Below are positions 1-12,453 of a stretch of 64,000 nt of DNA, piece after piece (position 1 is the stretch's first letter; each line of letters starts with the position of its first letter). The stretch is from contig OY783219.1 in assembly GCA_963678705.1 (NCBI GenBank), positions 7,936,001 through 8,000,000 of the forward strand, written 5' to 3'. Source of the DNA: Panorpa germanica (taxonomy: Eukaryota > Arthropoda > Insecta > Mecoptera > Panorpidae). The translations under genes and the position numbers were made by a program. The notes below the pieces were generated by a model that ran no database searches, had not been told where the DNA came from, and saw only the letters and a list, made by a program, of their open reading frames with translations.

Positions 1-1662
1 CTAATATTGTTCTGCTTCTTCTTATACGTTATATCCAGACAACAAGAATGATCTATTCATGGCTACTGCAGTTATAAATTTCGGTTTCTCAATCAAAAAG
101 GCAGTGTTTACAAGAAGCGTCTGCGAAGTCTGTAGCACCGCCATTTGGAGTCCATTTCTTGCCATTGCTGTATTTTTACATTGCCACAGAATGTGGTCAG
201 GGTCAATACCATAGAGATAGTAACGCAATTTTACTTAAATAATATCACGAAATAAACAAAACTATTAATTAGTGGGATGCTTTCAGAGCCTAACAGCAAT
301 GTCTGTCTCTAATTTGAAGAAATATTATCACCTGATCTTCAATTGATAGTATTAGCTATACAAGTATATGATAAATCATTATTAACCAACCAACTACCTT
401 AAATTCATTAACAGATCCCGTCCGGGCGTATCGGGCATTCTGGTTCTACGTTATCTCTTAAACGGGTCCATTACGCACACCTTCCAGTTATTTTGATGAT
501 TATTATTATCTTAATGATATCATTTCTTAATAAGATTTTATTATCCAGCCATCAATGTTTATAAATAAGGATTTTTATTGTCTCTACTACGTGCTTTTTG
601 ATTTTGTTTTTGTTTTCAAGAAATAAAATTAAAAAGACGTTTTGACATTAATTACGTTTTATTTAGTCAATAAATATTATTTTTATTTAGTGATTAGCGA
701 ATTTTAGAGATACTGATGTTAGTTAATGTTTTGTTGGATTTATATGTCCGTTTTTACGTATATCTTTATCTAAATGGTACATCTCTAATTTGATTACGTT
801 TCATTGACTTTATTAATTAAAAGAAACGTTTCGCGGCTTAAAATGTTAATTAGTTTGAAAGGGTTTTAACTTTAAATATAAATAACACTGTATTATATTA
901 GACATGGGTTATAAAGGCAAATGATATACTTGCCCCCTTTAAATAGAGTCTTTGAAAAAAGTACGCTATTATGCAGCTTTTAAAACTTCAAATTAATCGT
1001 TTTGTTTGCAAATTATATTTACGCTGTAATAAATATACATAAATAATATATGGTACATTATACAGACAAATACCGATATTTTCATAGCCGCGACACTTTT
1101 AATCATAGGCTTAAGCGCCTATATCTTAGCGAGCTTTTTTATAAAAACAAAAACAGAAATAATATTTTTATTTATCTTGAAAACTATAACTGTTACAAAT
1201 ATTTTCTAAAGAGCTTTTTCGTAGCTTTTAATATTATCAACAAATTTTGTTAATAAGTTTTTGTTTTAATAAAAAGTTTTGTTGTTGTTATTGGTACAAG
1301 GACAACTTAAGATTTTATAATTTTTTTAATAAAAGTTTTTAAGAAGTTTTATAAGTATGCTAAGTTTCAGAAGAGTACATTTATATTTTAAAAGCAATAA
1401 AATAGTTCACATAATGACGTATATTAGGTAAAATCGTTTAAGATTAACCTTAAATACACGAAGAACATTATATTACATGATGGAGAAAAACATTGCTGCC
1501 TACCAGAAATGCATAGTTTCATGACGGATTTTTTTTGTAACTTTGTGTTCGAAATATAAAAGCTTCTGACGTATTAAGTTGCATGTCGCACTAGTGTGGA
1601 CGTATTGTACAACTTCTTGCAACAAATGTTGGATGTCGCATGTTTAAGATGCACGTATGTGT
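1..1662. other. 3' flanking DNA of eyg, no gene seen
   Basis: AT-rich sequence with short accidental open frames only. I see no conserved coding pattern, RNA gene or clear repeat. The longest open frames (22-228 minus, 1050-1253 plus) are low-complexity and match no family I know. Confidence 0.5.
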
Positions 1663-2071
1663 ACTAACACATGGGCTGAAAAGTCCCGGGCCTAACACAT
1701 AGATGGCACTAGTTTTATTGCAGTCACCTTTTTTCAGTTAATACTAACCTTCAAAAATTCAGTAGTTTGTGAGTTATTGTGCTATGAGTGACGCTACTTT
1801 TGTTATTTTCAAAACAATGGATCAAAAACAATTTCGTGTTTTAATTTTACACTGCTTCTTGATGGGAAAAAATACCGTTCAAGCGAAGCAATGGCTTGAA
1901 AAGTGTTATGGGGACTCCGCTCCATCAGAAACAACAATAAAACGTTGGTTTGGTGACTTCAAACGTGGTCGTAGAGACACCGATGATGCAGGACGCAGTG
2001 GACGTCCAAATGAGGCGGTAACACCAGAAAACATTAGGCCCATAAGCGTTAGGCCCATGTGCTATACATAA
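1663..2071 (+). mobile_element. Internally deleted mariner-like transposon
   Basis: The left end, from about 1671, carries a probable terminal repeat starting ACACATGGGCTGAAAAGTCC. The right end at about 2050-2061 reads GTTAGGCCCATGTGC, which is inverse-complementary to the left end apart from a gap of about 13 bases. Both ends abut TA, the expected mariner target duplication. Between them lies only the N-terminal part of a transposase. At about 0.4 kb this is far shorter than a full mariner of about 1.3 kb, so roughly 0.9 kb including the catalytic domain has been lost. It cannot be autonomous. Confidence 0.7.
1817..2035 (+). pseudogene. mariner transposase, N-terminal fragment
   Basis: The open frame from the ATG at 1817 gives about 73 residues beginning MDQKQFRVLILHCFL. 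It contains the helix-turn-helix region and the segment SAPSETTIKRWFGDFKRGR followed by DAGRSGRP and PENI. This is the typical N-terminal DNA-binding block of mariner transposases. Similarity ends at PENI, where the frame runs into the deletion joint and then the right terminal repeat, so the 11 codons after it are not transposase. The DDE/D catalytic domain is absent. In the same frame there is an earlier ATG at 1769, but mariner transposases normally start close to the motif at 1817, so I chose the latter. The subfamily is uncertain; the sequence looks irritans-like. Confidence 0.8.
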
Positions 2072-3535
2072 CTCATTTTACTTAAAAAAAAATGTGATTC
2101 TTGCTTAAGATATACAAATTCTTGCTTAAAATGTATTCTAAATCTATCTCCATATTTCGGAAGCACATAAAACGAAATTCTATTAGTTAAATATTCAATA
2201 CCAGTAAATAATAAAATCAGGTTAAAATTCGGTTTTCAATTTAAATAAAGTCATTTTTGAATGTTTAGCGAGTTGGTAACACTGGGTAACACATCTCCAG
2301 GCATTTCCAGGCATCTCCAGTTACAGGCCGATCTCCAGCCCACGTCTAGCAGCATCATAACTTACACTAATAGCAAATTAAATTCGCCAATAACCATTGA
2401 CATTTTAATCAAGTATGTCAGTCCGTATCACAATATGAATACCGTGTTAATAATGTTTATTATAAAACAATCAAATAAATATATACAACGTGTTAAAACT
2501 GCTGTAATTATATTTATATTATTCTTGTAATAAATGGCTATGATTGGATTACGCGAGCGAAGAGTTCTAGAACCTTATAATATGGTTTTAGAAGTACAAG
2601 GTTCTATGTTACATTTAGTGGAAGAGTTATTTCTAGTTAAAGTTATCGATTAATATAAATCATTGCATTTGAATAATAGCTGAGATTATTAAAGCAAAAT
2701 TGTTTCATACTGGAGTAAGACGTGGATTCAGAATAAAGTTAATCTTGCACAAAACGATTAGACCAGAATTTTAAATAGTAAGAATAAAATTTGCGTAGTT
2801 CTAAACTTGGAATATAGATAATAAGGAGTCAAACTCTGGATTATATCTAGTGAAAAATAGTGTGATATTACCGAGTTCCTAATCTTGTAAAATTAAGGTC
2901 AAAGGTTTCTTAAAACCTAGGCTGTAATAGCACTTGGTTGGTAGATGAGAAGAGTTCATGAAACACCATTGTTCTAATAAAAATCACGCTACGTAAAAAA
3001 CAATTTTGCAGTGCAATTTTATACTTGTTAGTTTTGCACAACCTAATTCCAAATTTTTGTTTCTAAATCCCACATTGGAATTATCTTGGAGTGCATATTT
3101 CGCACTTACTAGCTTGCCAGAGGCTAATTTAACGTCGTGTAGATAACAAATGGAATAAAAACTTGATGGCAACCTACGCCTAAACTATGAAGCGATCGAT
3201 AGGTTGGATTGTAAAAAGATCGTTCCTATCAGAAAGCTAGACTGTAAATAAGTCGACGTGATAAAATATTTCAATTTGGAATCTGAAGGAGAAATAATTC
3301 CAATGGTGCAAAAATGACTAAGGACGAGGTGGATAGAACTAGTAGAGGAGGACCTAATTAGAATAGGTGAGGCGAATTAGAAGAGGAAGGAATGTAAATA
3401 CATTTTTAAGGAGGTCCTGGCTCTATATGGGCAGTAGCTCCTAGATGATGGTGAAAGTATGCCGCTATAGTTACTCACATTTTTATTGCTGCAATTTAAA
3501 TTCTATCATTTTTTTTTAAATATACTTCATAGTAT
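2072..3535. other. 3' flanking DNA, no gene seen
   Basis: AT-rich unique-looking sequence. A short run at 2289-2340 repeats a GGCATCTCCA-like unit two to three times. Around 3080-3140 (GGAATTATCTT ... CACTTACTAGCTTGCC) there is inverted similarity to 20910-20960, and that block in turn resembles 59988-60025, so the three are probably an old dispersed repeat. No coding signal. Confidence 0.4.
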
Positions 3536-3544
3536 GTATAATCT

Positions 3545-3756
3545 TTCTTAAATGCCCGAGGAATATAAGCAGATATTTGAAAGCAGGGAAAGTCTGAAAA
3601 ACCTCATTGATTTTACGATAAAACGAATTTAATCTCTATATTTTAAGTTCCCATACTCTTTTCTATAAGTTGTAAATGTTTATAAATGTATATATTGTTT
3701 TAAGTGCTAATAACTTTTGAAAGTTGATGCACTCAAATAAATATTAAAAAGTAATC
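3545..3756 (+). repeat. Interspersed repeat family B, copy 1
   Basis: About 200 bp shared with 5690-5890 and 48590-48790, and inverted at 59400-59585. Shared landmarks in order are ATATTTGAAAGCAGGGAAAG, a TTGATTTTA/TTGACTTTATC segment, CTCTATATTTTAAG, AATGTTTATAAATGTATATA and a terminal ACTCAAATAAATATTAAAAA. The common right end with an A-rich tail suggests the 3' end of a retroposon. No open frame is preserved, so the class is unknown. Confidence 0.7.
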
Positions 3757-4789
3757 CGTCTTAAAAAGTTTAATATTGATTTAGCTTCACATAGAACCAT
3801 GTGGTACCAAGGTGAATGTAACAAGTTGTTTGTAGATTGGACCATGTTTCTTCTGATCTAAAGAAGACATTTGCATAACAGGTGATAGGAGAAGGGAGTA
3901 CAGGGAGTGGGGTGACTGTCGTTGAATTCTGGCTGGAGTGTTAAACACATTGGAATTGTATCTTGTAGCTCCGCGATTGAACCATTCGTACCTGGAGATG
4001 CTGGTACATTAAGATACCTATATTAAGTTAATGTATTAGCTATAAAACGGTGATCCAGGTATATGGGTACAACCAAACGACCACGACAGATAAAAACCTG
4101 TGAATGTCCAAAACAACTGCATGACACGATACAATAAAATTCAGAAAGTTTTCAACTAATTATATGGTCTGGGATGCAAGGCAGGGAGTTGACTTCTCCA
4201 GGATTTTGTCGTGTGGTTATTTAATTGATACATCTGCATTTCGTTGGTTTTTATATATTCTAATTTACATCAGAAGAAATCAAAGGTATATAAGATAAAT
4301 GTGAAAACGGAAGATTGTAGTCACTTGAAAATATAGCATATACTGATATAAAAATGGGTCGAATAAATGTAACTTTAATAGATCTACCATTTTCGTAGTG
4401 GTATGCGATTTTCGTTTATACAATTGCCAAAGCATCTACTACTGATATGTCAAAAAATTAAATGTCAAAACTGTCATGTTCCTAATATTGTCCCTATTGG
4501 AAAAACAAAGCATTAAAATAATAACAATCCACTATAAAAATAGTGGATTTATAAAAAATACGTTTCGTAAAATTCATCAGAAACAATCAATACAATTTCT
4601 TTGAATGACCTATCAAGCCAAGTACAGCCATCATGTTTACCTTCCGTTGTCCTTTCGTGCTGTATGAATTTCCTGACCAATTTAGCACGCATTCATTATA
4701 TTTGGTAATGATATTAATTACCCGTTTGTAATATTTAAGTATAATACGGTTTGATACATTGACGATAAAGATTAAATGAAAAAGTCATC

Positions 4790-4960
4790 TTCCTTGGAAA
4801 GAAGGTCCAGCCCGGAGCGGCCCGGTCAGAGACGATGGACAGGTTTAATTGCTCCCTAAAAGACAACACGCAAAGGCAACTCACTTCCAGTTGCTTGTCC
4901 AAAGTCCCAAATCAGAAACTCAAGAAGAAGAAGAAGAATGTAACGTTAAAAAATAAAACG
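4790..4960 (+). repeat. Possible retroposon 3' fragment with GAA tail
   Basis: This GC-rich block (CCCGGAGCGGCCCGGTCAGA at about 4811) stands out from its AT-rich surroundings. It ends in an (AAG)n run at 4923-4938 and an A-rich stretch, as many non-LTR retroposon tails do. In one frame it reads SPERPGQRRWTGLIAP followed by a stop, which resembles the arginine/proline-rich C-terminus of non-LTR reverse transcriptases. No second copy is seen in the window, so the call is weak. Confidence 0.3.
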
Positions 4961-5127
4961 TTACCTAAAAAAATATCAATGTTTTTTTTAAACGCTGTTT
5001 CTTTTTATATACGAGTATGATGTGCTGTATTTTTCTTGTTCGCGGTTTGTGATTTGATAAAACAGTGCTTCTCAATCTTTGCTTTTAACTCTCGCTAAAC
5101 ACAGTAAAAACACAAACAAACTTACCT

Positions 5128-5420
5128 CTTATATTTATTTTATTATTTATTATTAATTGTGTGCCTTTCGGCTTTACAATCTACCGTATTCTATTTCTTA
5201 ATACATTTCATTCCTATCTTAACAATTCAAACTTAAAACTAAACTTTATTAATTTTATTTAAAACTAATTATTTACTTAAAACTAAACTTTATTTATTTA
5301 TTAAAACTAAAAAAAATATTCTAGACTTTTAGTAATTGCAAAAAGTGCTTTCTGCTTCTTCTTCTCTGAACTTTTTCTCTCTTCATATTCTTCATGCAAA
5401 TCAGATAACTAGATTATTTA
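5128..5420 (-). repeat. Retroposon family C, copy 1 (inverted)
   Basis: Read on the minus strand this ends with GATTGTAAAGCCGAAAGGCACACAA and a TAATA-rich tail (quoted in two parts: GATTGTAAAGCCGAAAGG, then CACACAA). It belongs to the subfamily seen at 36.4-36.74 kb, sharing the AAGTACTAAAAGTCTA-like junction, the AAACTAAACTT runs and the GAATGAAATGTATTAAG segment. Copies vary in length upstream but share the same 3' end, the pattern expected of 5'-truncated retroposons. Confidence 0.75.
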
Positions 5421-5689
5421 TTGTAATGTTTTCGTTCCCTTTTTCTATTTCCGTCATCCACCTCTTTCCTTCACTGCCTAATTTTACTTAATATATAACG
5501 TTTTGTAACCTGCTTTATTGCTTTTAGAAAAATCCACCTTGTTGCGCATTAGCAACCTCATAAAACTTCTTTTAAGTAATTATAAAATTTGCAGTTTTCC
5601 TTTATAAGGCTTAATGCATTTGAAATATCTATAAAATAAGACTCTTTTAGATTAATTATCACTAGGTTTCGAATATATGCCTCAAGAAT

Positions 5690-5893
5690 ATAGGCGGATA
5701 TTTAAAAGCAAGTAAAATTTGAAAAACCTTATTGACTTTATCAATAAAACTAATTGAATCTCTATATTTTAAATACCCATACTCGTGCCTACAAGTTGTA
5801 AATTATGTTTTGTAAATGTTTATAAATGTATATATTGTTTTAAATGCTAATAACTTTTAAACTTTGATGCACTCAAATAAATATCAAAAAAGA
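5690..5893 (+). repeat. Interspersed repeat family B, copy 2
   Basis: Same landmarks as the copy at 3545-3756, including the run ending ACTCAAATAAATATCAAAA. It lies about 270 bp beyond an inverted family C copy. No open frame is retained. Confidence 0.7.
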
Positions 5894-6821
5894 ACAAATT
5901 GAATAAAATTTCGTAATATCTAATGAATATAATAGGTCGTAAAATAGGACATTGAATAAAGTTTAGAACCTCTGGAACAGTCTTAGTTTGTTCCACCGTT
6001 TGTGCACCGTCCTGTTCAATAAACTACAAAATCAGGGAGCCGGAATGTTGCACGTTATATATTTAATTTTTTTTTTAATTTGATTTTGATTATAATATAA
6101 ACATACATTTAATATTGGGTTATTATGAATAATACCACAAAAATCTCTTGATCATCGATCCACCGCACCGATGGCGGATGGGAGCTTAGGATTATAATGT
6201 TTTGATTTTAAACAAATATATTTTTTTTTATTCTAAAATACATTTAACCGCATATCATTTTTAAATTGCATATAATTTCATAATTTAATAAAATTATGTT
6301 GTTCAAGAAGCATCGAGAATGTACCGGGGTAATTATTAGATAAAAAAATTCATTTTTTGTATGTTGGTAACACTGTAGTCAATTACTATATCAAATATGA
6401 GCAAGATTTCCGTTGTGCAGTTGGTTGAATCAGTCCACTTTAGTATTGGACCTACTTGGGATATTCCCGCTACTTTTTCGAACAATGAGTACATGGTTCT
6501 ATATAAATATGTATAAAGTTGAGAGTCCCGCTTCCCCCTCTTCCAGGTTTAATAAGATCAATCCAGAGTATTTGATGCGAGCCCTGCGTACGTAAAGACC
6601 CTTACCTAAACAGTACTGCAGAATTTTCTTTGCCGTAGCTAACAAATTTTCATTTAAAAATTTATTTTACAACTACTAGTAATTTTAATAAAAGCTTTTG
6701 TATTTCAGGTTTCTGAAGTGGGCAACCTTCTAACGCAGGGGTAAGTTTTTTTATATTAATTATCAATATGAATGTTTTGGGATTTGAATATTTGTCATAT
6801 TTTAGAAATAAGTGTTAGGTG
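5894..6821. other. 3' flanking DNA, no gene seen
   Basis: AT-rich unique-looking sequence. The open frame at 6413-6595 (plus) has no recognisable motif and no coding bias; I do not call it a gene. Confidence 0.4.
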
Positions 6822-7075
6822 GTTCGGCAAATAATCGTGTATGTGTACACAAGCAAGGTTTAGATTGGGAAATAGAAAAAAGGAAAGGAAAAACAGGCCA
6901 ATAAATAAGCTCGTGGCTGGGTTGCATAAGGAACATGAAGAGAGAGGAAGTATATCTAGAATAGTTTAAGTTTAGTTTTAACTTTGAATTTATATGAAAT
7001 GCATTAAGAAATATAATAATGTAGAGTGTAAAGCCGAGAGGCACACAATTAATATAATAAATAATAATATACACA
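6822..7075 (+). repeat. Retroposon family C, short copy
   Basis: It shares GCTGGGTTGCATAAGGAACA, TCTAGAATAGTTTAAGTTTA and the terminal AAAGCCGAGAGGCACACAAT with the copies at 10.05, 32.6 and 43.3 kb. An internal segment of several hundred bases present in the longer copies is missing. The tail is (TAATA)n-like. Confidence 0.75.
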
Positions 7076-8343
7076 ATAATGATCTACACACGCTGTGTTT
7101 GTCGAGAAAATTAATATTCACTAATATTTATTCATTAAGAAAATGAGAATTTTTATTAATTAGTGGAATATCCCCTCTGGGACTGTCTTGAGAGTTTGTC
7201 GTTTTCTCTTGCAAGTCAAGTAACGTAGCTTCAAGTAACTGCTGCAACAATACGTAGTGCTAATTATAATCACAATCATCTAAACCGTAAACGTCTTTGA
7301 CACAGTGTACTTAATACAAACCAATCATGAGATATAATTAATTTTTTGATCTACATACTTTAACCATTATATGTAATTGTATGGTAGCAAAACACTTATT
7401 AATTATGCCAGCAAGTTATTAGTTTAATTACACATTAAGTTTATTGAAATATAGGTTATTATACCCATCAGTATTTAGCCAATCAATGAGATCCTAGAGC
7501 AAGCCGTGGACCACCTCACAGCATCCGACTCGGACCTGTCAATCTTCCAACTAATTAAAGAAAGACATGGAATATTTCTATATAGATTTATTTTTTATTT
7601 TTTGTGTTTAGGATTTTAACACAATAAACGTAATGAATGTCGATATTTTATTTATTATGTTTAACATGTTGTATTTTTATTGTTAAACAAAATAAGACTA
7701 TAAATAATCTATTAAGTGGCACACCTTAGAACCGTTTAAATTTGATGCAGGATTAGATCTGAGTGAGAATCGGTCAAACACCCCGGTACAATATTCGGTT
7801 AAGAGTTTTACAGGTTTTAAATGTTTGGATATATAGATGAATTGAAAAGAAATTGTACAAAACTGTACTACATATTGATAAAGTTGGCTATCAGGATCTA
7901 CGAGTGTGTGTCGTTGAATCCCATCAAGTTTTATATAATGTTTAATGTGAATAAAAGAAATATAATCACGATTACTTATTTCTTCTGAAAAGTGAAATTG
8001 AAAATATAATTAGCTATATTTCTGTTTAAATTTTTTTTTATTTGAATCAAAAATTAAAAGAAAAACGACCCTTAAAATATGAGTTCGCAATTAGTACTAT
8101 AAAAATATAAACATTTTATAAAATATTAAGAATATTTTCAAATTAAAAATATTACTTGAGTTATCTCATTTTAAAGAAAGCGCGGTAGTATGTTCGAGTA
8201 TACTTAGCAGTACTGTTTAACAATACTGTTTTTCTCTTGCGTTTATCTCGAAACCTATTTTTTTAACCTGTTCACTACGATATCTCAAGAACGCCTGATC
8301 TGATTTTAAGAAAATCTTACACCATTTCTTCTATATAAATATA
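7076..8343. other. 3' flanking DNA with an old repeat at 7820-8090
   Basis: Mostly AT-rich unique sequence. The part at 7830-8080 (a CCCATCAAGTTTTATATAATG segment, then TTACTTATTTCTTCTG and CGACCCTTAAAA; each under 22 bases here and quoted in part) resembles 51255-51470 in order and spacing. It is therefore probably a diverged dispersed repeat. No gene is seen. Confidence 0.4.
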
Positions 8344-8583
8344 CCTAGTTAATATTTTGAAGTCACTTTGCCATCATATTGAAGATGCGTATGATTTTTT
8401 TGTCATAACAGTTTAGTTTCTCACAGTCGTTCATATGAAATGTCTATTTTATCGGCTACAAATTACGAAACTACTCCACCTGTCGGAATACAAATGAAGA
8501 TAAAGTTGATGCGGACTATAATTGAAGTGCAATACTGATAGAAATGTCACAAAATAGGACACTTCACCAAATTGTTTACTGGG
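8344..8583 (+). mobile_element. CCCAGTAAAC MITE, copy 1
   Basis: Non-autonomous DNA element of about 240 bp. Its right terminus ends ACTTCACCAAATTGTTTACTGGG (quoted as ACTTCACCAAATTG, then TTTACTGGG) and its left terminus is decayed (CCTAGTTAATATTTTG). The interior matches the copies at 25.9, 31.1, 45.1, 50.8 and 62.6 kb. An internal deletion removes the GAAAGAGTTCTTTTAC part and creates an early stop in the frame that stays open in two other copies. Confidence 0.85.
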
Positions 8584-10039
8584 CATCGAGTCCCATAGAA
8601 CTACTACGATTAGATGCCTCGTTCATTTATAATTCATTTTTTAATAATCGCCCACTGTGTCGCCAAAAAAAACCAGTCAACATATTGGGTCCATCTTATT
8701 ATAAGTATAAATGACCAATATTTAATGTTTTAAAAGAATGAATCTTTCAATAAAGTGCTATAAAATGTTTATTATTAACGGATTAAACAAACATTTATAT
8801 TTACGTAAAGTTAATATAGATGTTACTTTAAGGACAATATAGTCGTCTTCATTTTACAACTTATCAAAAGACATTTACCCGAGATTTTAAGTGCCCAGTG
8901 ATTGAAATGGTAAATTTCAATAAACATTGTACTAGCATTTCTTTACTGACTTAATATATAGGTGGAATCGTGAGCAATACTCTAACTGAATTATGTTTTC
9001 TCAGCGATGAAAAAACATGAAAATTGTGTAACGTAATTTATGAATTCGATATTCGAAACTTTAGAACATCCCAAATATTACACAAATTGGTACTTTTTTC
9101 AATATTTAATTATACTGTTGGATACAATTATTTAATTTTTTATTGTATATTAAACATAATGTTAAATATTATGAAAAATAATATCCTGTATATGTATTGC
9201 ATATACATGAAATGAATAAACATGACAGTAGATACTATGTACTTGTAGCAATATTTAAATATGCACATACTTTTATTTTTGCACATACATATGACATACA
9301 GTGTAGACTTTACATCACAACAGCATATACATGGGATATGTAATATACATGAGTGTATATACCTTGAATGTACTATGTATATTCAAATGTTTTCATTTCA
9401 TTAAAATAAATTTTTCAAAGAGAACATATGATTTTGATTAAAAATCTTTTTAAAACAAAATAATTCCATTTCAACAACTTGTCTTTTTCCACTTGTCTTG
9501 TTTTAGTGTTTCTCATGTTTAAACCAATCCTTCTCTCCCTATCACTTCTCCTGCCTCCACCCTCCCCACTGCTTAAGTACTGTATTAGATTTACCTGAAT
9601 GCATCCTGTAGTGTTGAATTCTCCTTGTTCTTTTATCTGGACAAGATTCAAACGAAAAACAATAAATTCATTGGTCTGTCTCAGTATAAACATACACCAA
9701 ATAATATATATAGATATGTAAATGAGATGTTTTACTCCTACTGAAGGAATTAAATTAGGTTAATATGGGTTTTATTTCGAATTACAAGATTGTCTGAACA
9801 ATCAACTATATAAAATATAGCAGTTTCATTACTTCATAAAGTTGTGAAATATTTGTGTTATATGTAGTCAGTATGACTGTTGAAAACAAAAGAACAAAAA
9901 TTATATTAAGCGCTAAAGAATAGAGCTAGAACATAATAGAACAATCAGAATTAAACTTTTAAGCATTGAGCTTAAGCAACTAAACGTCAAATGTTTTTAT
10001 TTTATTGTATCATTTCATTTAGAATAATAATTTAGAAGT
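8584..10039. other. 3' flanking DNA, AT-rich, no gene seen
   Basis: At 9170-9390 there is an unusual density of short CATGTATATG/CATATACATG-type palindromes. The open frame at 9415-9693 (minus) lies over a purine/pyrimidine-biased stretch (9525-9570, CTTCTCCTGCCTCCACCC) and shows no protein motif. Confidence 0.4.
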
Positions 10040-10472
10040 ATAATAATAATTTATACTTAGAAAAAGAAAAAGTAAAGGAAGAGAGTCAAGAAGAAATAGT
10101 AAAGATAGAGTGTTTATGCCTGTAATAGACATAAGTGGAGAAGTGAAAACGAAGAGAGAAGGCAGGAAGGATAGTGAAAAGATAATAGAGGGTTTGTCGA
10201 GAGGGGGCAAGGAATGCAAGAGGTGATAAATGAAGATACAGGTAATAAGGAAGGAGAAGCAGGAAACGGTGTGAATAAAGTATGAGTACGGGACATGAAG
10301 AGAGAGGATCAAGAAAAGAAGAAACAGAAAGTACTATTCGAAGTAGTAATAGTCTAGAATAGCTTAAGTTTAGTTTTTAACTTGGAATTTATATGAAATG
10401 CATTAGGAAATATAATAATGTAGATTGTAAAGCCGAAAGGCACACAATTAATATAATATATACTTATAAAAA
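10040..10472 (+). repeat. Retroposon family C, long copy
   Basis: Purine-rich on the plus strand. It shares, in order, AAAGATAGAGTGTTTATGCC, GTGAAAACGAAGAGAGAAGG, GACATGAAGAGAGAGGATCA, AATAGTCTAGAATAG and the terminal AAAGCCGAAAGGCACACAAT with the copies at 32.6-33.2 and 43.3-43.7 kb. The long minus-strand open frames over this copy are the antisense of this purine bias and are not genes. On the plus strand, two adjoining open frames are conserved between copies (see findings). Confidence 0.8.
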
Positions 10473-11144
10473 TCCGCTTTGACGCGGGTCAAAAGAGCGA
10501 CAACAGCCCGAACTTCTTCCAACATGAACGTTGCACACATGATATTGAACACAGTTCCAGTTCCTCAGTTAATGATTTTAATATGACAAACACAAACGCG
10601 GATAATTAATAATTATTAGAAATAAAAAACAACAATTATATATTTATTTGTATGTATTCTATTTATTTATAAATAGTTTAGTCTAGATATTTCCCTGCCT
10701 ATGTATAACATAATATTCTCGTGAGATATCAATTTAGTTTACAGCATTTTTTAATTACAGTGCAATATAGTCCCGCTAAACACAAAATGTAAATATTACA
10801 TAAAAAGATTACACAAATATTTGAGAACAAAAATAAATGAGAATTTTAATAATAAGTTTTATATGAAAAAAAAGTGTAATTTTTTATAATTCTTTTTATG
10901 TAAAATATACATAAATGAGTTTAACAAAGTACGATACAAAAAACATTAACAAAAGTTCTATTATTAACAACAATTTAAATGTGAATTTATTTAAATACAA
11001 TATTTTCTATGAATTTCTTTTTCTATTTACAAATAGCAGACATATATTATTTAGGATTGAGTTTAAAATTCTAATTTATCAAATCGAATGTTTCTCTTTA
11101 TACTTACGAAAACGTAAAAAAATAATACTTTAAAATCTTATATA

Positions 11145-11307
11145 CATATATGAATATCGATCGTCTAGTTCATTAGTGAAACAACTACGATTTGAAAATT
11201 GTACTGGAAAATATGACTGGAATGCTTGAAACTCGAATATTGTTTTTTCAAAACTCAATATTTTGTTTTGTTTCTTTAATGAACTGGACGATCGATATAT
11301 ATGCATA
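11145..11307. mobile_element. Short MITE with about 29-bp inverted termini
   Basis: The left arm 11154-11182 (ATATCGATCGTCTAGTTCAT...) is inverse-complementary to 11270-11298 (...ATGAACTGGACGATCGATAT) with two mismatches visible. The interior of under 90 bp has no coding capacity. No target duplication is clear because both flanks are AT-repetitive. Confidence 0.65.
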
Positions 11308-11507
11308 TTCTCAACTTATATGAGGAACATTTATTTAACTAAATAATACTATATACAATTATTTATATTTTTAGAGTTAATATTACACAAATTTAATCAA
11401 TTTAGGACGTACGTTTTAATAATACTTCATGTAATTTTTATCCTAGTCGTTTAAAGACACGTATGTCTTTGATTGCATATCAGATATATATATTTAATTT
11501 ATAATAA

Positions 11508-11814
11508 GGTCTTTTACACGATCAGATCAAATTCAGATTTCGGTTTCACATTAAGTGTACAGCGGATTATACATACACGGATGAAGACTGTCTCATTGCA
11601 ATAGCCTTAGCTTGATTGCTGTACTTATACACTGAAACAGACTTTCATTAAGCGATCGTACGCATCGCGCGTTTATTTACACTTTGATATTTTTATTAAG
11701 TATACAATTTCTAAGATCTGATTATAAACAAAAATATACTATGCTTTTTCCGTTCAGATTTCAGTACAATTCGTCTGAGTCTGAATCTAATCTGATCGCG
11801 ATCGAGGTCTTTTA
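11508..11814. mobile_element. MITE with perfect 9-bp target duplication
   Basis: The 289-bp body (11517-11805) is bounded by the identical direct repeat GGTCTTTTA at 11508-11516 and 11806-11814. The left terminus ACGATCAGATCAAATTCAG is inverse-complementary to the right one (GCGATCAGATTAGATTCAG read from the right), with about five extra bases outside on the right. A 9-bp duplication is typical of Mutator-like elements; hAT and P elements make 8 bp. No transposase is encoded. Confidence 0.75.
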
Positions 11815-12453
11815 TAGAGAGCATCAACAATTTTTTAGTTTGAAATTTTGATGGAAATTTCCATATCTTTTTAATACATTCGACATTCGCTTGTACTCGT
11901 AGAAAAGTTTATTTTTATTAATATTTTACTTGTAGTTTTGTAAGAGAATATGATACAACAATAAATTCGAGTTTAGATCGTAATATTTTCACGGAAACAA
12001 ATTGTTGATACTCCCTAGCTTTGTGTAATTAAATTTTAAGTAATTTTTTAAAAATATACATCTATTTAACACTTTGCGGCTTCTCCAAACACGTCACTTT
12101 GTAACTAAGTCCGACTTTCTTTCGTTAACAACAACTTCGCATGCTCACTGGCAATTAACACCTTATGCGTATAATTAAAAAAAAAACAATAATTAAATAT
12201 AAGATTTATTCTTGGTAATAACTATTTAGCTTCGCAAAAACTTTGGTTTAAGTATTTATAATTAACTACGTTTATATTTAGATCAAGTTTCTTATCATAT
12301 TTTACATTTTTTAAATCATTTATACATAATTTTATCGTTTTATTAAGTAATGTTCATCTTTACCATTTTTTATATATATTTTTTTTATTTCAATAATAAA
12401 TCTTATTTATTTTTATTTAAGTGACCTTACTATTTAATTATCTTTAAATTATA

